Positions 34,482-45,348 of a stretch of DNA of 64,000 nt are shown one piece after another (within the stretch, counting starts at the first letter, position 1; every line of letters begins with the position of its first letter). The stretch covers positions 186,001-250,000 of the forward strand of contig CADCXD010000013.1 in assembly GCA_902806575.1 (NCBI GenBank), in the 5' to 3' direction. This DNA is from Jackrogersella multiformis (Eukaryota; Ascomycota; Sordariomycetes; Xylariales; Hypoxylaceae). The notes under the pieces were generated by a model. The model worked only from the letters and a program-made list of their open reading frames with translations. It was not told the origin of the DNA and ran no database searches. A program made the translations under genes and the position numbers.

Positions 34482-37017
34482 ACCTACTGTCTAGTCCGCT
34501 GCCGGGGCTGATTCGGGTTGATGTAACTATTCCAAATATGCAATTGGGGAAATCCGATTTTGCTTTTTTACATCCGATACCTATTTAACTTTTGTCGATT
34601 CGCAGTCTGAGGCTAAGAGACGGTCTCATTGACGCACAATTCAAGGATTTTGCTGATTCTTTCTGTTCCTCTTCTATAACAAAGAAAGTCCAGAACCAGA
34701 ACAAGTAGATAAAATATTTAAAGGGATATCTATACTCTAGATAGGCATAGTTGTTTTCAAATACTTTCTCCGGTTGCCGGATGATTGCTGCGACCCTCGG
34801 CTCTTGTACACTAGCTGCCGAAAGGTGCATAGAAGCACGTCAGTATACGGACGGCTTGCTACTGCAGGCATCCCGCCCTTACATTTAAGCAATCAGGGGT
34901 AAGCTGCACTATCGCAATTTGCTGGCATCATCACGTCTATCAACCCGCATTATGTGTTAAATATTGTCTAGATTACTTCATCCTTCGAATTATATTGTTG
35001 GCACTTTATCTTTTCAACTCATTTCAGCAGAGAGCATTTAGATTCTCATATCTTGATGATCGGTATTATACCCCTTGATCAACTTATCTACCTAAGCAGG
35101 TACCTACCTAACCTTAGGTAGATACCCTTCGATATCTGCTTCCAGAGCAATAACTGCGTCTAGTATATATGCCGAAGCCTACTTGTACGTCTTACCTTGT
35201 GTGACCTCAGCGACGTATCCTTCGTCTTCCGTGAGTTCCCCGATCTACAGTTCGCCGGCAGACTGATGTTCAGCCCGAAGATTTCCGAACCTGACCATTC
35301 GAACCTTTAGAAGCCATGACCTGTTGCTGTCATCCAAGGTGGATCCACCAAAGGGCAGGTTAGAACAGTGTAAAATGCTCCCATGAAGCATAGCCGAGCC
35401 GTTCATAGGTAAGTCGGATATCAAGATATTCAAATTGAAGATCAGTTTGATGGTGCCTCTAGTAAACATCATAGAGATCGAGAGGTCGAGAGGACAAGTA
35501 CAGTCATCTAGTAACCCCTATTGTAAACTGGATGGATCTCTAGGGTGGTGTTGGTGTCAACCACGTCTGCAACTGGATCTGAGTTCAAGTATCAATTGCT
35601 AATCCAACAAGATGTTTTGCAGGTGTCTGTTGTAAGTGAGGTTCAAGTTAATATAGGCTGCTGTATAATAACTGTTGAGCAACTACGAAACCCGCCTCGC
35701 GAATAACACGTTTCTAATAGTCGAGAGGTCTATGTCCACTGAGCTGAGGGATGTAACAAAAGGACTGCCTGGATAAAACATGTAAATCCGTGGCAGTCCT
35801 GGTGTGCCAGAACGTCTAAGATCATGATCGACCACCCTCAGAAGAATATTCAGGAAACTAACAGTAGTGCCCGACAAATTCTCATCAGAGCAGCGATCAA
35901 GAACCGTGTAGGCTGAGGATTGGTAATGTCGTTACCTTTGTGACTTTCTTAGTCGATAAAGTTTTGATCATGAATAGAAAACCAACTTGGAATATAAGGG
36001 AGCATTATGTTGTGATAGACGCAGGTTATGGGTGTCATTCTTGTTATGTTAAAGGTCAAGTTATAATATGGAGCTATTAGAGGTCCGAAGGTATACGTAT
36101 ATACCCGTAGGTATACATATATACCCGTAGGTATACATACCTAGGTACCCTGGGTACCTAAGGTATATACCTCCTTAGATACAGGGCGTAGATCTTCCAT
36201 ACATTACATCAGGCTCTACGGTCACATACCACAAAAGCAATATGAACACCATGACGAATCTTACAGCCAATCTCCAAGATGTGTATGCTTTGAAAGACAT
36301 GGCTCCTTTATCCCTTTCGCCTTCTTGAGCGCGTACCTATACAATATTTCCTAACTTCATCTGAGATTTACCTAGGTACCTAGAGGTATATAAAATTGAA
36401 GATAAAGCAGTGTCAGGTACTTACTTCGGTATCACTCTTATCATTCCGGAGTGTATCTCGGGTCTCGGGTATATGCAGGTAGGCTAGTAGGAGGTACATT
36501 AAAAATCACAATTAGAGCTCCACATATATCTGAGTGCGGATGCCGAGCAGTCGGAGGGCGGCCGATGTCATAATCTAATACTTTACATAGGTACCTACCT
36601 AGGTACCTAGGTAGATCGGGCAAGTTTCGGCGGCTCGCTTTACTAAAGTTAGAAGGTCTTATCAGCTTAACTGCTAAGGGGAAGGCGGGGCCGAGGGCTA
36701 TTGACGATTTTCATTGGGCTTATTGGGTACCTACCTAGGTAGGTAATTCAAAAGCAAGGTTTACATGGATGCAATGCAGGTGCTATGTAGGTACCTAACC
36801 TACCAGGTCCTACTACCTTAGGCTAGGTACCTAGGTAGGCTGCTAGGTAGGAGGTAGTAAAGCTTTAAGTTAACCTTTCGGACTTGTAAGTGGATTAAAT
36901 TTATTTTATTCCCCTTTCTGAACCAAGACAAAGTTCCCATGTTCTACTTACTTCTACCTAAGGATAGGTCAAAGTTCTCAATTAGTAGAACCACTGGGTC
37001 CGTTCAATACAGCTGCC
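34482..37017. other. Divergent intergenic region between two MFS genes
   Basis: About 2.5 kb containing both promoters. The right half is rich in CCTAGG words: about 35,085-35,130, 36,085-36,175, 36,365-36,385, 36,588-36,615, 36,727-36,752 and 36,785-36,855. Open frames (for example 34,585-34,830 and 35,245-35,472) show no domains. No gene supported. Confidence 0.55.
36091..36140. repeat. 20-bp tandem repeat, 2.5 copies
   Basis: Units of 20 bp start at 36,091, 36,111 and 36,131. Each carries GTATAC, a TATATACCC block and a CGTAG end. The units differ at one position (CGT versus CAT). The array runs straight into a CCTAGGTACCC/GGGTACCTAAGG palindromic stretch. Confidence 0.75.
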
Positions 37018-39071
37018 ATGGCTGCGGATGAGACAAGTCCGTTGTTAGCAAATGGAAATGAAGATGGAGATACTACTCCGAAGACAGTCAAGACTACCAA
37101 GGTCGCCGGGGCCGTATTCGGTCCCGCCAATCGCATCCTCCTCGCCGGATTCATGATGGCCTTCACTCTCGGCATCACCCAAGTCCCGGTAAGTGCCACA
37201 CCTCACGTTAGCTGCGCGCTACAGACTATTACAGTATTAATTATGAGGTTAAGATCATCTACGTGTTTCGTCTTATGGAATGTGATGTTTTCTATAGCCA
37301 CAATCCATCATTTGAGGGCCCGGGTGACCGCTGTCATCGGAGGGAGATCAACGCCGGCACCGCTACTCAGGTTTCTATACTCGGGATGTCAACTTCCTTC
37401 AGCGGAGTCTTGAATCTATTCATTTGTGGCTATTTTATTAAGATCTGGGGCCCGAGATGGGCCTTTGTCTCACAGACCACGCTGCTAGGCTTGAGAGTAT
37501 CAACTCAGGTTCTTGGCGTGACAATTGGTGGCCGCACAGGAGAGATCATTTTTCAGGCGTGTCAAGCTATCGGTATCATTGGAGGTCCACGTGGTTACCA
37601 GTATGTCTTCCGTTTCTCTTTTATATTTCATATTTTATATATATATAGGTACCTATGTATATACATATTTATAACCTCTCTCCCATGATATTGTAGCAAT
37701 TACTAATTAAAACAATAAAGGCTGGTTCTGAACACTGCCGTCAGTGAATTAGTCGCCCCTAAAGACCGTACTGCCGTCTTCGGGCGTTTACAAGGATCGA
37801 TCATGCTGGGAACGGCATTTGGGTTTCTTCGTGAGTTATTCACATTAGGTATTTCTGATGTTCAACATAAAATTAACCATTTCACAGTGGGAGGCATTCT
37901 TGGCGATATTTACAACATCAGGCGTCCCTTTGAGGTGGCATTCTTCCTTTACGTCGCCTCTACACTATATGGAGCACTTTTCTTGCCGACTGGTACCGGC
38001 AATAGACCCAAGGGCCAGAAAGAAAACGGTCGGGGTATCAGCGCTTTCTTCGCACCTATCAAAATAATTGTTCCTCACAAGTATCGCCTAAATTCAGGCA
38101 ACGTCATCAAGAACTATAGCTTAATCTTTCTTGCACTAGGCATTTTCCTCGGCGTAGTAAGTTATAGTTCCCCTTTACCTATATTTCCATCACTTCCTTT
38201 GCCTTCTCTTCGAATTGGCTTCTCACAATTATCCAGTTCGCTACTGGATATGCTCCAATTCTCTTGCAGATGTATGCCACATCAGAATTCAACTTCGGCA
38301 CTACCGAGAACGGTTATCTGATGTTCGGGAACTCGGCTATCCGTGGACTCTTCCTGCTTGTTATGTTTCCGAAAATAATCTCTGCCGGTCGAGTTTGGTT
38401 TAATGGCAGATCAGCGCCTACGGAAGCTAGAGAGCCAGAAAGCCATATACCTGTTAACCCGGAAGACTTTGAAGCAGCTGAAGGTGGGGATGTCCCACAA
38501 GAACCGGTGCAAGCACCCGATCCAGATGAAGAAGATTCCGGAACGGGGTTCGACCTGTTCTTCGTTAGATGGAGTCTTGTCATCGATTCCATGGTGACCT
38601 TTCTTGCTGGGTTTTCTACGAATGGTTGGCAAGTATACCTAGGTAAGAACCTGAAACAACACCCCCTCTCACATTGTCATGAATTGACAATATATAGCCG
38701 GTTTCCTGCTTCCATTTGCTTCCGGATCGGCGCCAGCTGCAAAAGGGGTCATGACTGAGTTGTGTCCACCGGATCAACGACGGGACGCAATTAGTGCAAT
38801 AACATTAGTAGAAAGCACAGCTACATTACTAACGCAAGGACTCTTCGGCATAATCTTTGCCGCCTTCTCTGAAGTCGATAAGCCGAGCTTAACCTTTTTC
38901 TGCAACGCGGTATGTCGTAACCTCTCACCTTGACATACGTTATGATTCCTGCTGACATAATATCAGGGGTTTGCCCTATTCGGCCTTGTCGTGTTATTCA
39001 TGGCACATCTACCGCCACCTAACAGCAAGAGAGTCGATGACGACGATTCGGAAACTGAGACTGAGTCCTAG
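37018..39071 (+). CDS. MFS transporter, proton-coupled (SLC46-like) fungal group
   Basis: Seven exons: 37018..37188, 37254..37600, 37721..37830, 37888..38156, 38237..38642, 38698..38909, 38967..39071. 539 aa. Cytosolic N-terminus with a dileucine-like ETSPLLANG. After span 1 comes the large loop RLMECDVFYSHNPSF...RDRCHRREINAGTATQVSILGMSTSFSGVLNLF. Then WGPRWAFVSQTTLLGLR, GGPRGYQLVLNTAVSELVAPKDRTAVFGRLQGS across intron 2, and LLGGILGDI across intron 3. A long acidic central loop (residues about 350-400) precedes the second half, and an acidic C-terminal tail ends DDDDSETETES. The fungal group is common but its substrates are poorly known. Intron 2 carries a TATAGGTACCTAT word, and the donor of intron 5 lies inside a TACCTAGGTAAG copy of the genome-wide word. 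Confidence 0.92.
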
Positions 39072-39622
39072 ATCCATGACCCATCATTCGTCTAAGAAAT
39101 TCATTAAAGGCGCACGAGAAAAATTAAACTATGCTGAGAATAGACAGAAAATTACATCATATATTACGGTGGAGGAAAATCAACCATTATCTTCGGTCGC
39201 GATTGCATATTAAACTCACAGATAAAGCTCAATAGAGTAACCAGTAGACAGGCATTCTAGGTAGACGTAGAATACGATGATGATTCCTAGTAGTCCAGGG
39301 TGTTTCTATACCTCTAGACGCTGTCTGGGGAAATGTCTACAAACGAAAATTTCCAAACAGTTTGAGAAGCGCGAACCCAAACTTCCCCTATTCTAACCTA
39401 CCTAGGTACCTAGGTGTATTACGTAGAAAAATGTAAATCAAGATGAGATATCATTAAAGTCATATTTTCAACTATATTCCTGTGTAATATGGCTCGCTGG
39501 GATATTAATATTGGTCCGGTAGGACATCTCATTAAGCGCCGTCCGCCTCCATCCGGCCAATCGAGAACTTAAGCTATTATATCTACAATAGGTATCTCCC
39601 CCCTCCCCCCTTTTCCCCGTGT
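39072..39622. other. Convergent intergenic region
   Basis: About 550 bp between the stop of the MFS gene (plus) and the stop of the SDR gene (minus). A CTACCTAGGTACCTAGG word lies at about 39,397-39,414. No gene seen. Confidence 0.55.
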
Positions 39623-40646
39623 TCAACCAACTAACCCGCCATCGACCGGGAACGCCGTCCGTGTGATGAATTTGCTCTCATCGGTTAGAAGGTACCCAAC
39701 CATAGACGCGACCTCGTCCAGCTCCGCGTACCGCTTGAACAGCTGCGGGAAGTCCCCGGGGTTGATGGGGCCGGACTGCTGTTGCAGCTGCGACATCATG
39801 GATGTCTCCGCCAGCCCCCTGAGGCGAGGTTAGCTGAGTTTCCCTGCCACTTACAAGCTAGCTACATAAGCTATATAGCCAAGGCGTAAATCCAAAGCGT
39901 AAACAAATATGTAGAAAATTAAATAAAAATATATTTTCCATTTTACAGTTTCAAAGCTCTGGTTTTAACGAGTAGGTGGGCGGGAGATACTCACGGACAC
40001 ACTACATTGACTCTCACGCCGCGGTGCGCGTTCTCGGCGGCGGCCACCTTCGTAAGACCGACGACGCCGTGCTTCGACGCCGCGTACGCCGGATAAAAGG
40101 CCATGCCGCGCAGGCCGGCGATGCTGGACATGTTCACGATGCTGCCGCCTTCTGCAATAGCGCGCAGCTGGTATTTGAGGCACGTGAATAGTCCCGTCAG
40201 GTTCACGGTGAGGACGTTGTTCCACTCCTCGAAGCTGAGTTCTGTTATGGAGCCGGCGTCTTTGCCTATAATGCCTGTTTCGAGGGGTTAGTTGGGTGGT
40301 TGGCGTTGGAGGGTACAATGCGGTTGGTAGTAGGTAGCATATCTCGATCCAACGTACCGGCATTGTTGACGCAACAGTTGATCCTGCCGAACTTCTCATT
40401 CGTCGCGGCGACCCACTCCTCCACGTTCTTCGGGTCCGTGATGCTAACGGCCCACGTCATGATCTGGACGTCGGGGTACGACTCCTTGATACGTTGTGCC
40501 GTCTCGTCGAGCTTCTCCTTCTGTATATCCGCCAGGGACAGGATCGCACCGCGGGCGGCGATGTAGTTTGAGATCACCTCGCCGATCCCCTGGGCTGCTC
40601 CCGTCACGAGTATGACCTTGTCCTTGAGTGGCTTCGGGTTCGCCAT
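39623..40646 (-). CDS. Short-chain dehydrogenase/reductase, FabG-like
   Basis: Three exons: 40646..40358, 40274..39995, 39818..39623 (introns 83 and 176 bp; phases 1 and 2). 254 aa, the standard length for classical SDRs. Cofactor motif TGAAQGIG at residues 15-22; LADIQ at the end of beta2 suggests NAD(H) preference through its aspartate; NNAG split by intron 1. Catalytic Ser147 (MSSIAG), Tyr160 and Lys164 (YAASK). The C-terminus VASMVGYLLTDESKFITRTAFPVDGG is the usual substrate-loop and last-strand pattern. Probably oxidises or reduces a small alcohol/ketone or a 3-oxoacyl group in the cytosol or a lumen; no signal peptide or PTS1. Substrate unknown. Confidence 0.93.
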
Positions 40647-42558
40647 TCTTGTGTAGGATAAAGGTGTATATATGAGGAGCAAGTTGGCAGCTTTTATAAG
40701 CCAAGAGAAACGGATTCTTCTGGATCTCTAAACCGACCTATATAGGTACTTGTGGGTGTACGGACGCCTTATATATGGATGCATGTACTGCCTCCCCGCC
40801 TCCAAGTTTTCGTCTGGACCCGAGCCGTTGGCACATCTTTCTATCCGATGCGTCCATTCCTGCATATTCTAAATTTTTAATGGTACCACTGGCGCGTGGC
40901 AAGCATACTTCAGGCGTCATCGACCCCTGAGCATATGCATGCATCCGGTCTGTTCCAGTTGTATCGGGACAACGGGGGCAGAGGACGGATCAGATGTTCG
41001 GCTCGATCCCTGGTTTGGGATTCTCGGCACGCATCTATTGAACAGGCATGGCGGGAATGGTCTGTTCGTCGAGACGAGTAACCTAGACGTCTAGCTCAGG
41101 GTGATCTTCATGGGGCGTTGACGAATCTTGGAGAAACATCACCTCCTCTGCTCCTGAGGTAGTAGCATAGGTATGTGGCTCTGATATTATGGAAGGGCAA
41201 CATTAGAGTGGAAACAAGTTAATTAATGTAAATCACCTTATTTAAATTGTTGACCCCTACACCAACACAATTATGACCGTTCTACTACAAGATATTCAAC
41301 TCCTTAACCCGAGAATCCGTCCCTGCTTACATGCAGGACAGGGGGCCTGTTTGCCGGGAACTATTTAACCTAGATTCTATGCAAAGTCTTTTGGTTGGAG
41401 CTCTAGTTCGATCCTCTGTTGTGGTAGCTGGGTAGTAGTCTAACCTCTGAGGTGACATATTGCCTAGTTGTTTTAGCGGTGAAGAGTCCGAGCCCCAACA
41501 TGCATAGCCAATTAGAAAGGCCGAATTCGATATATTAATGCGGAGGGTATAATGATATACTAGGTAGGTTAACCTAGCAGGTTAGGTAGGAATAAATCCA
41601 AGTCGAACTATGGAAGTGCTGGAGTTTTCTCTTTCCTTGCCACTCTATTATCGTATCTAGGCAATGCTCCTTTTATTATTTCTGTCTAAGTGCCGAGGAT
41701 AAAGCGGGTTGAAATCCTTCCATCTATTACCGTGTAGATACCTAGGTAGTCAAATGTTTATATAATAATAGTATAATTTTACAAAAACTTAAGTATATAT
41801 CCAGTAGGTTGGGAATTGTACATTTCTGGGCTTCGAGAAACGTGTAACCTAAGGAGCTTGGAAACTTCTGACTTGTTCGAAATGAATAATAAATTCTAAA
41901 TATTTTAGTATTTATATAGAGAGATGGATAATGCTGTGCCAGTGCTTCCTTTTTGGTTGGAACTCATCCCTTCTATGTATAATAACAGCCCGTTCTATGG
42001 AAGAAGAGTTAGTAAAAATCGGCGTGTACCTAGTCTATGAACAAGCCAGTGAAAACGAACCCCTTATTTTTAACAGTGATATAATCACCCAATCCAGTAA
42101 TAGTATCATAGAATCCCAATTACCTAGGTAGGTTAGAGACTTGTATGTTTTAGTGAATCTAGCTATATTATAAATATAACCCTCCCCCCGGCCTACCAGG
42201 GAACAAATGGACATAATAAAGAACAGATTAGAACACAACGGTCTTAGATGATCAGTCGGTCTGGAGGTCATCGGTTTGGAAAAGGACGAACAGACGCGTG
42301 AGTGATAGTAAGAGAATCTATTATCTGACCACTATTCATAACCAATCTTGAAACCAATGTCAAAACCGCTTTTTTCCCCTAACAATTCACAATCTACCTC
42401 CTTAACGGCCGAATCGAACCAACGACTCATGCCGTTCTGAGTTCTCTTTCGCTATCGACAGAATGACTCTATCGAGTGCCTAGGCTAGGTAGCTACCTAA
42501 GGTATGCATACTATAGTTACGCTGTTTCCTCGGTTTCCCCTTTTGCTGTATATTCTAA
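40647..42558. other. Intergenic region
   Basis: About 1.9 kb with no gene. CCTAGG words occur near 41,560-41,592, 41,735-41,750, 42,122-42,133 and 42,478-42,500. A GTTCGATCC word (about 41,406) and a reverse GAATCGAACC (about 42,411) resemble tRNA B-boxes, but no cloverleaf could be built around either. Confidence 0.5.
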
Positions 42559-43587
42559 CTATCTGTACCTAGGTATGTATCTTCCCTCACTATTCAGTAT
42601 CTGTGCTAACATCGCAAAGATATCCCAAGCAATGTTACCCGGGCCTCGACAATCGACTTTACTTTCGATTGCCACAATATCGATCATTGCCTCCTCGAGG
42701 CGTCGACTCCAGTACATCCAGCGGTGGCGCGTGAGGCCGGGAAGCGCCCGCCGGCCGCTGGTCGTTTGATCGAGTTCCCGCTGGTATAATTGTCCATGTT
42801 CCGCGAGATCCGGATAGCTCCATTCCACGATGGGGATCTGTGCAAACAGATGTGCACCGTGCCGAATGACCCATAAATGGATAGGAGAGAGGGCTTTCAC
42901 GAGATTGCTTGGGTTGTTCCAAGTCTTCTCTAATGCGTCCCGCATTGCGCATATGAAGAAGATCGGTTCTGCCACCGCTCCTAATCCGTACAGCGAGTCC
43001 GCGAGGAGATGGAAGTGGAACTGGGGGTTTCTTTCTAGTGGCGTGGGCCAATTAGGATTATTCACGATGCTTTCTAAAGAGAGGTAAATATATTAATCCT
43101 TTCCCTTCTAAAGAGCGCTGGAATGCTGTTACGTATGTTATGTGAGGTACCTAGTGTATGGACGCCGTTGCTACTTACGATACACTCTCTCTAGACCGTC
43201 TAGGAGTTGCCTTCTGGTGAACGGCTGTAAAGTGAATCGTTGATCCCGTGGCAGTTTTAAATTCACAACCGAGTTGAGTAGCAAAGGTACGACTTCAAAC
43301 AGATCTCGTTCTTGTGTTAGCCGAAGGTCCATTTGTAAGATGATAGCGTTGAACAGAACCACTTCTATGGCGAGCATCGGTTGTAGCCTTAGAGTGAAGG
43401 ATGACGTGAGTGTTATGAAGTCCATCATATGACTTTCTAACACGGTTTGTCGGTATAGAACATCTCGGATGACATAAAACAGTGAATGACATGTTTGATA
43501 TTCCAACGCGTTGATGTGATTACCGTCGTAAAGAAACTGGAAGAGAAAGAAGGGTTCAAATATATCTCTAGGATAATTCCAAGGCAT
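42559..43587 (-). CDS. Hypothetical protein, fungal, two exons
   Basis: Exons 43587..43179 and 43073..42559; intron 43178..43074 (105 bp, GTAAGT...TTTAG, phase 1). 307 aa. Mostly helical and rich in aromatic residues and leucine: MPWNYPRDIFEPFFLFQFL at the N-terminus, RDVLYRQTVLESHMMDF, and later HFHLLADSLYGLGAVAEPIFFICAMRDALEKTW. No signal peptide, membrane span or known motif is recognised. The C-terminus GRYIPRYR and the TAG stop are encoded by a CTGTACCTAGGTATG copy of the genome-wide palindromic word, so the reading frame appears to end where the repeat begins. The intron also carries AGGTACCT. Consistent splicing supports a real gene; function unknown. Confidence 0.65.
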
Positions 43588-44535
43588 ATTGACTGGGGGT
43601 TGCTTTGTCTGGCGAGAATAGCTAGGTAGGTAGGTAATGAGAGAATATTCGAGGCTACTGAGGCTCCCGAGGACTTAAATGTATCAATAGACGTAGGAGT
43701 AGGTATATATATATACATACATACATATATATACATATATATCATAGACTCGGGAGTTGGGATGTCCCTTCTCGAAGCAGCTAAATATTACGTAGTCGTG
43801 GTTCCCAATAGGTTAAGCAACTGGTGATAGGATAGGGATTAGATCTTTCTTCGTCGTCGATGCTGCTCCTTCTGAAGTTGTGAAAGGTTGGCCACCTACC
43901 TTAGGTGCCTAGGTAGGTACCCTTGTTTAATATATACCTAGGTATATATATCAAAGTGATCGCCAGGAGGATACCGCCCACTGTTAACTACTACCAAGGT
44001 AGTAATGGTAGTAAATTGGTAAATCACAACACACGGATGCCGGCCACCATTGCCAAGGGCAACTAGGACCAGAATTAGCAAGAAACCACGTACAGAACAA
44101 CCATACCTCGATCAAGTATCATATTTAGTTGGAGATTACCTAGGTACCTAGTCAACATGAACTGGTAAATATCTTGGGATATCAAGTCAGTAGTCCTGGA
44201 TCGTAACCGCATTGTAGTAGAAAGATGAGAAGTTATTCGTCATATTAATGCGTCAAGGGGAGGTTTTTTTTTTTCCTTCTTCGATTTTCCGTCTTCGTAT
44301 ATGTCTTCATAAAACCGCCCACCGATTGATAACCGGCCAAATGCATGCAATTCATGTTTCCCGTCGTCGTCGTCCAATCCATCGTCTATGATACACTGGC
44401 ACCTGCTCGATTTGTATCGTACACCCCCTTTACAGTGCGGCATTTTTGTTCGTCTCTCATCGGATGTCCGTTTCATACTCTGGTGCGAAGGTCAATATTC
44501 CGTACGAGGGTTTGTTTCGGGGAACGTGAATCATC
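43588..44535. other. Intergenic region
   Basis: About 950 bp. A (TA)n/(CATA)n microsatellite occupies about 43,700-43,743, and CCTTAGG/CCTAGG words lie at about 43,895-43,945 and 44,140-44,150. No gene seen. Confidence 0.5.
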
Positions 44536-44765
44536 TTACGGTGGAAGAAGGTACTCGCTCCAAGGACTAGCTAGGAATGCTACCGCAGCCTGTATGCATT
44601 ATTTAGTAGGATGATTTTGGTAGCGGGAAGCGAATAGGTCAAAAGACGTACACCAAAGATTGCTAGGCTCTTTACGACGGGAGCATTTTCGGCAGATGTG
44701 ATGGTCTCGTAGGTAGAGCCGAAGAATCCCTTGTTGGAGCGTCCGCCGAGTCTCTTTGGAGGCAT
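44536..44765 (-). CDS. tom6: Tom6-like small subunit of the mitochondrial outer-membrane translocase
   Basis: Short gene that longer-ORF searches miss. Exons 44765..44652 and 44589..44536; intron 44651..44590 (62 bp, GTACGT...CAG, phase 0). 55 aa: a basic start MPPKRLGGRSNKGFFGSTYE, then ENAPVVKSLAIFG joined by splicing to AAVAFLASPWSEYLLPP. A positively charged cytosolic N-terminus, one C-terminal membrane span and a short tail match ascomycete Tom6, which stabilises the TOM core complex around Tom40. It is divergent from the next gene, with 583 bp between the two ATGs. Identification is by recognition and architecture; other small tail-anchored mitochondrial proteins remain possible. Confidence 0.75.
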
Positions 44766-45348
44766 GATTGCGGGATGGAATGTATGCGTGTGTGTATATG
44801 TGTATTTTGATGTGCGAAAGGTTAGGGTATGTTCTGTGCTGTTCGGTTGGGTTCGACGGTGATGGTGACGGGAGGGTAAAATCAACGGTCGAATTATCGG
44901 AGCATAAAAGAAAAAAAAAAGATTGAAAGATTAAAGATTGAAAGATTCAAGGCTGAATAAAATAAAATACGGGGCTAGTGCAGTACCTAGGTACCTCGAG
45001 CCACGGCAAGTGGAGCCGAGATTTATACCTACCTATTTTCCAAGGCAGCAAGGTTAAGGTTATAGTTATAGTTATGAAGAAAGATTTGTAGCTCGTGCGA
45101 ACTGACAGGTCCAATCCCAATGGCGTCACAAGGCTGAACGCTATTATATCGATTATCGATTATCGATTATCGATTATGGAATCGCATCACCTGGGGAAAT
45201 ACGTAATCCTTCCCTCCATCCTCTCCACCATCCTTTCTTTACCTACCGAGGTAGGTATACACAAAATTACATAACAATTAAACAAAGTTCCTCATGCACT
45301 CAACCCTGTATCTCCAAATCATCTATTTTGTTAAATCAACACTCGAAA
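44766..45348. promoter_or_regulatory. Divergent promoter between tom6 and the next gene, with a 7-bp repeat
   Basis: 583 bp between two ATGs facing away from each other. A 7-bp tandem repeat (ATCGATT, about four copies) spans about 45,148-45,177. CCTAGGTACC (about 44,984) and CTACCGAGGTAGG (about 45,243) words flank it. A shared promoter is inferred from the arrangement. Confidence 0.5.

Noticed and set aside
42395..42490. tRNA gene on the minus strand around GGTTCGATTC
   Set aside because: The bases flanking the box do not form a 5-bp T-stem and no acceptor stem pairs; probably chance.
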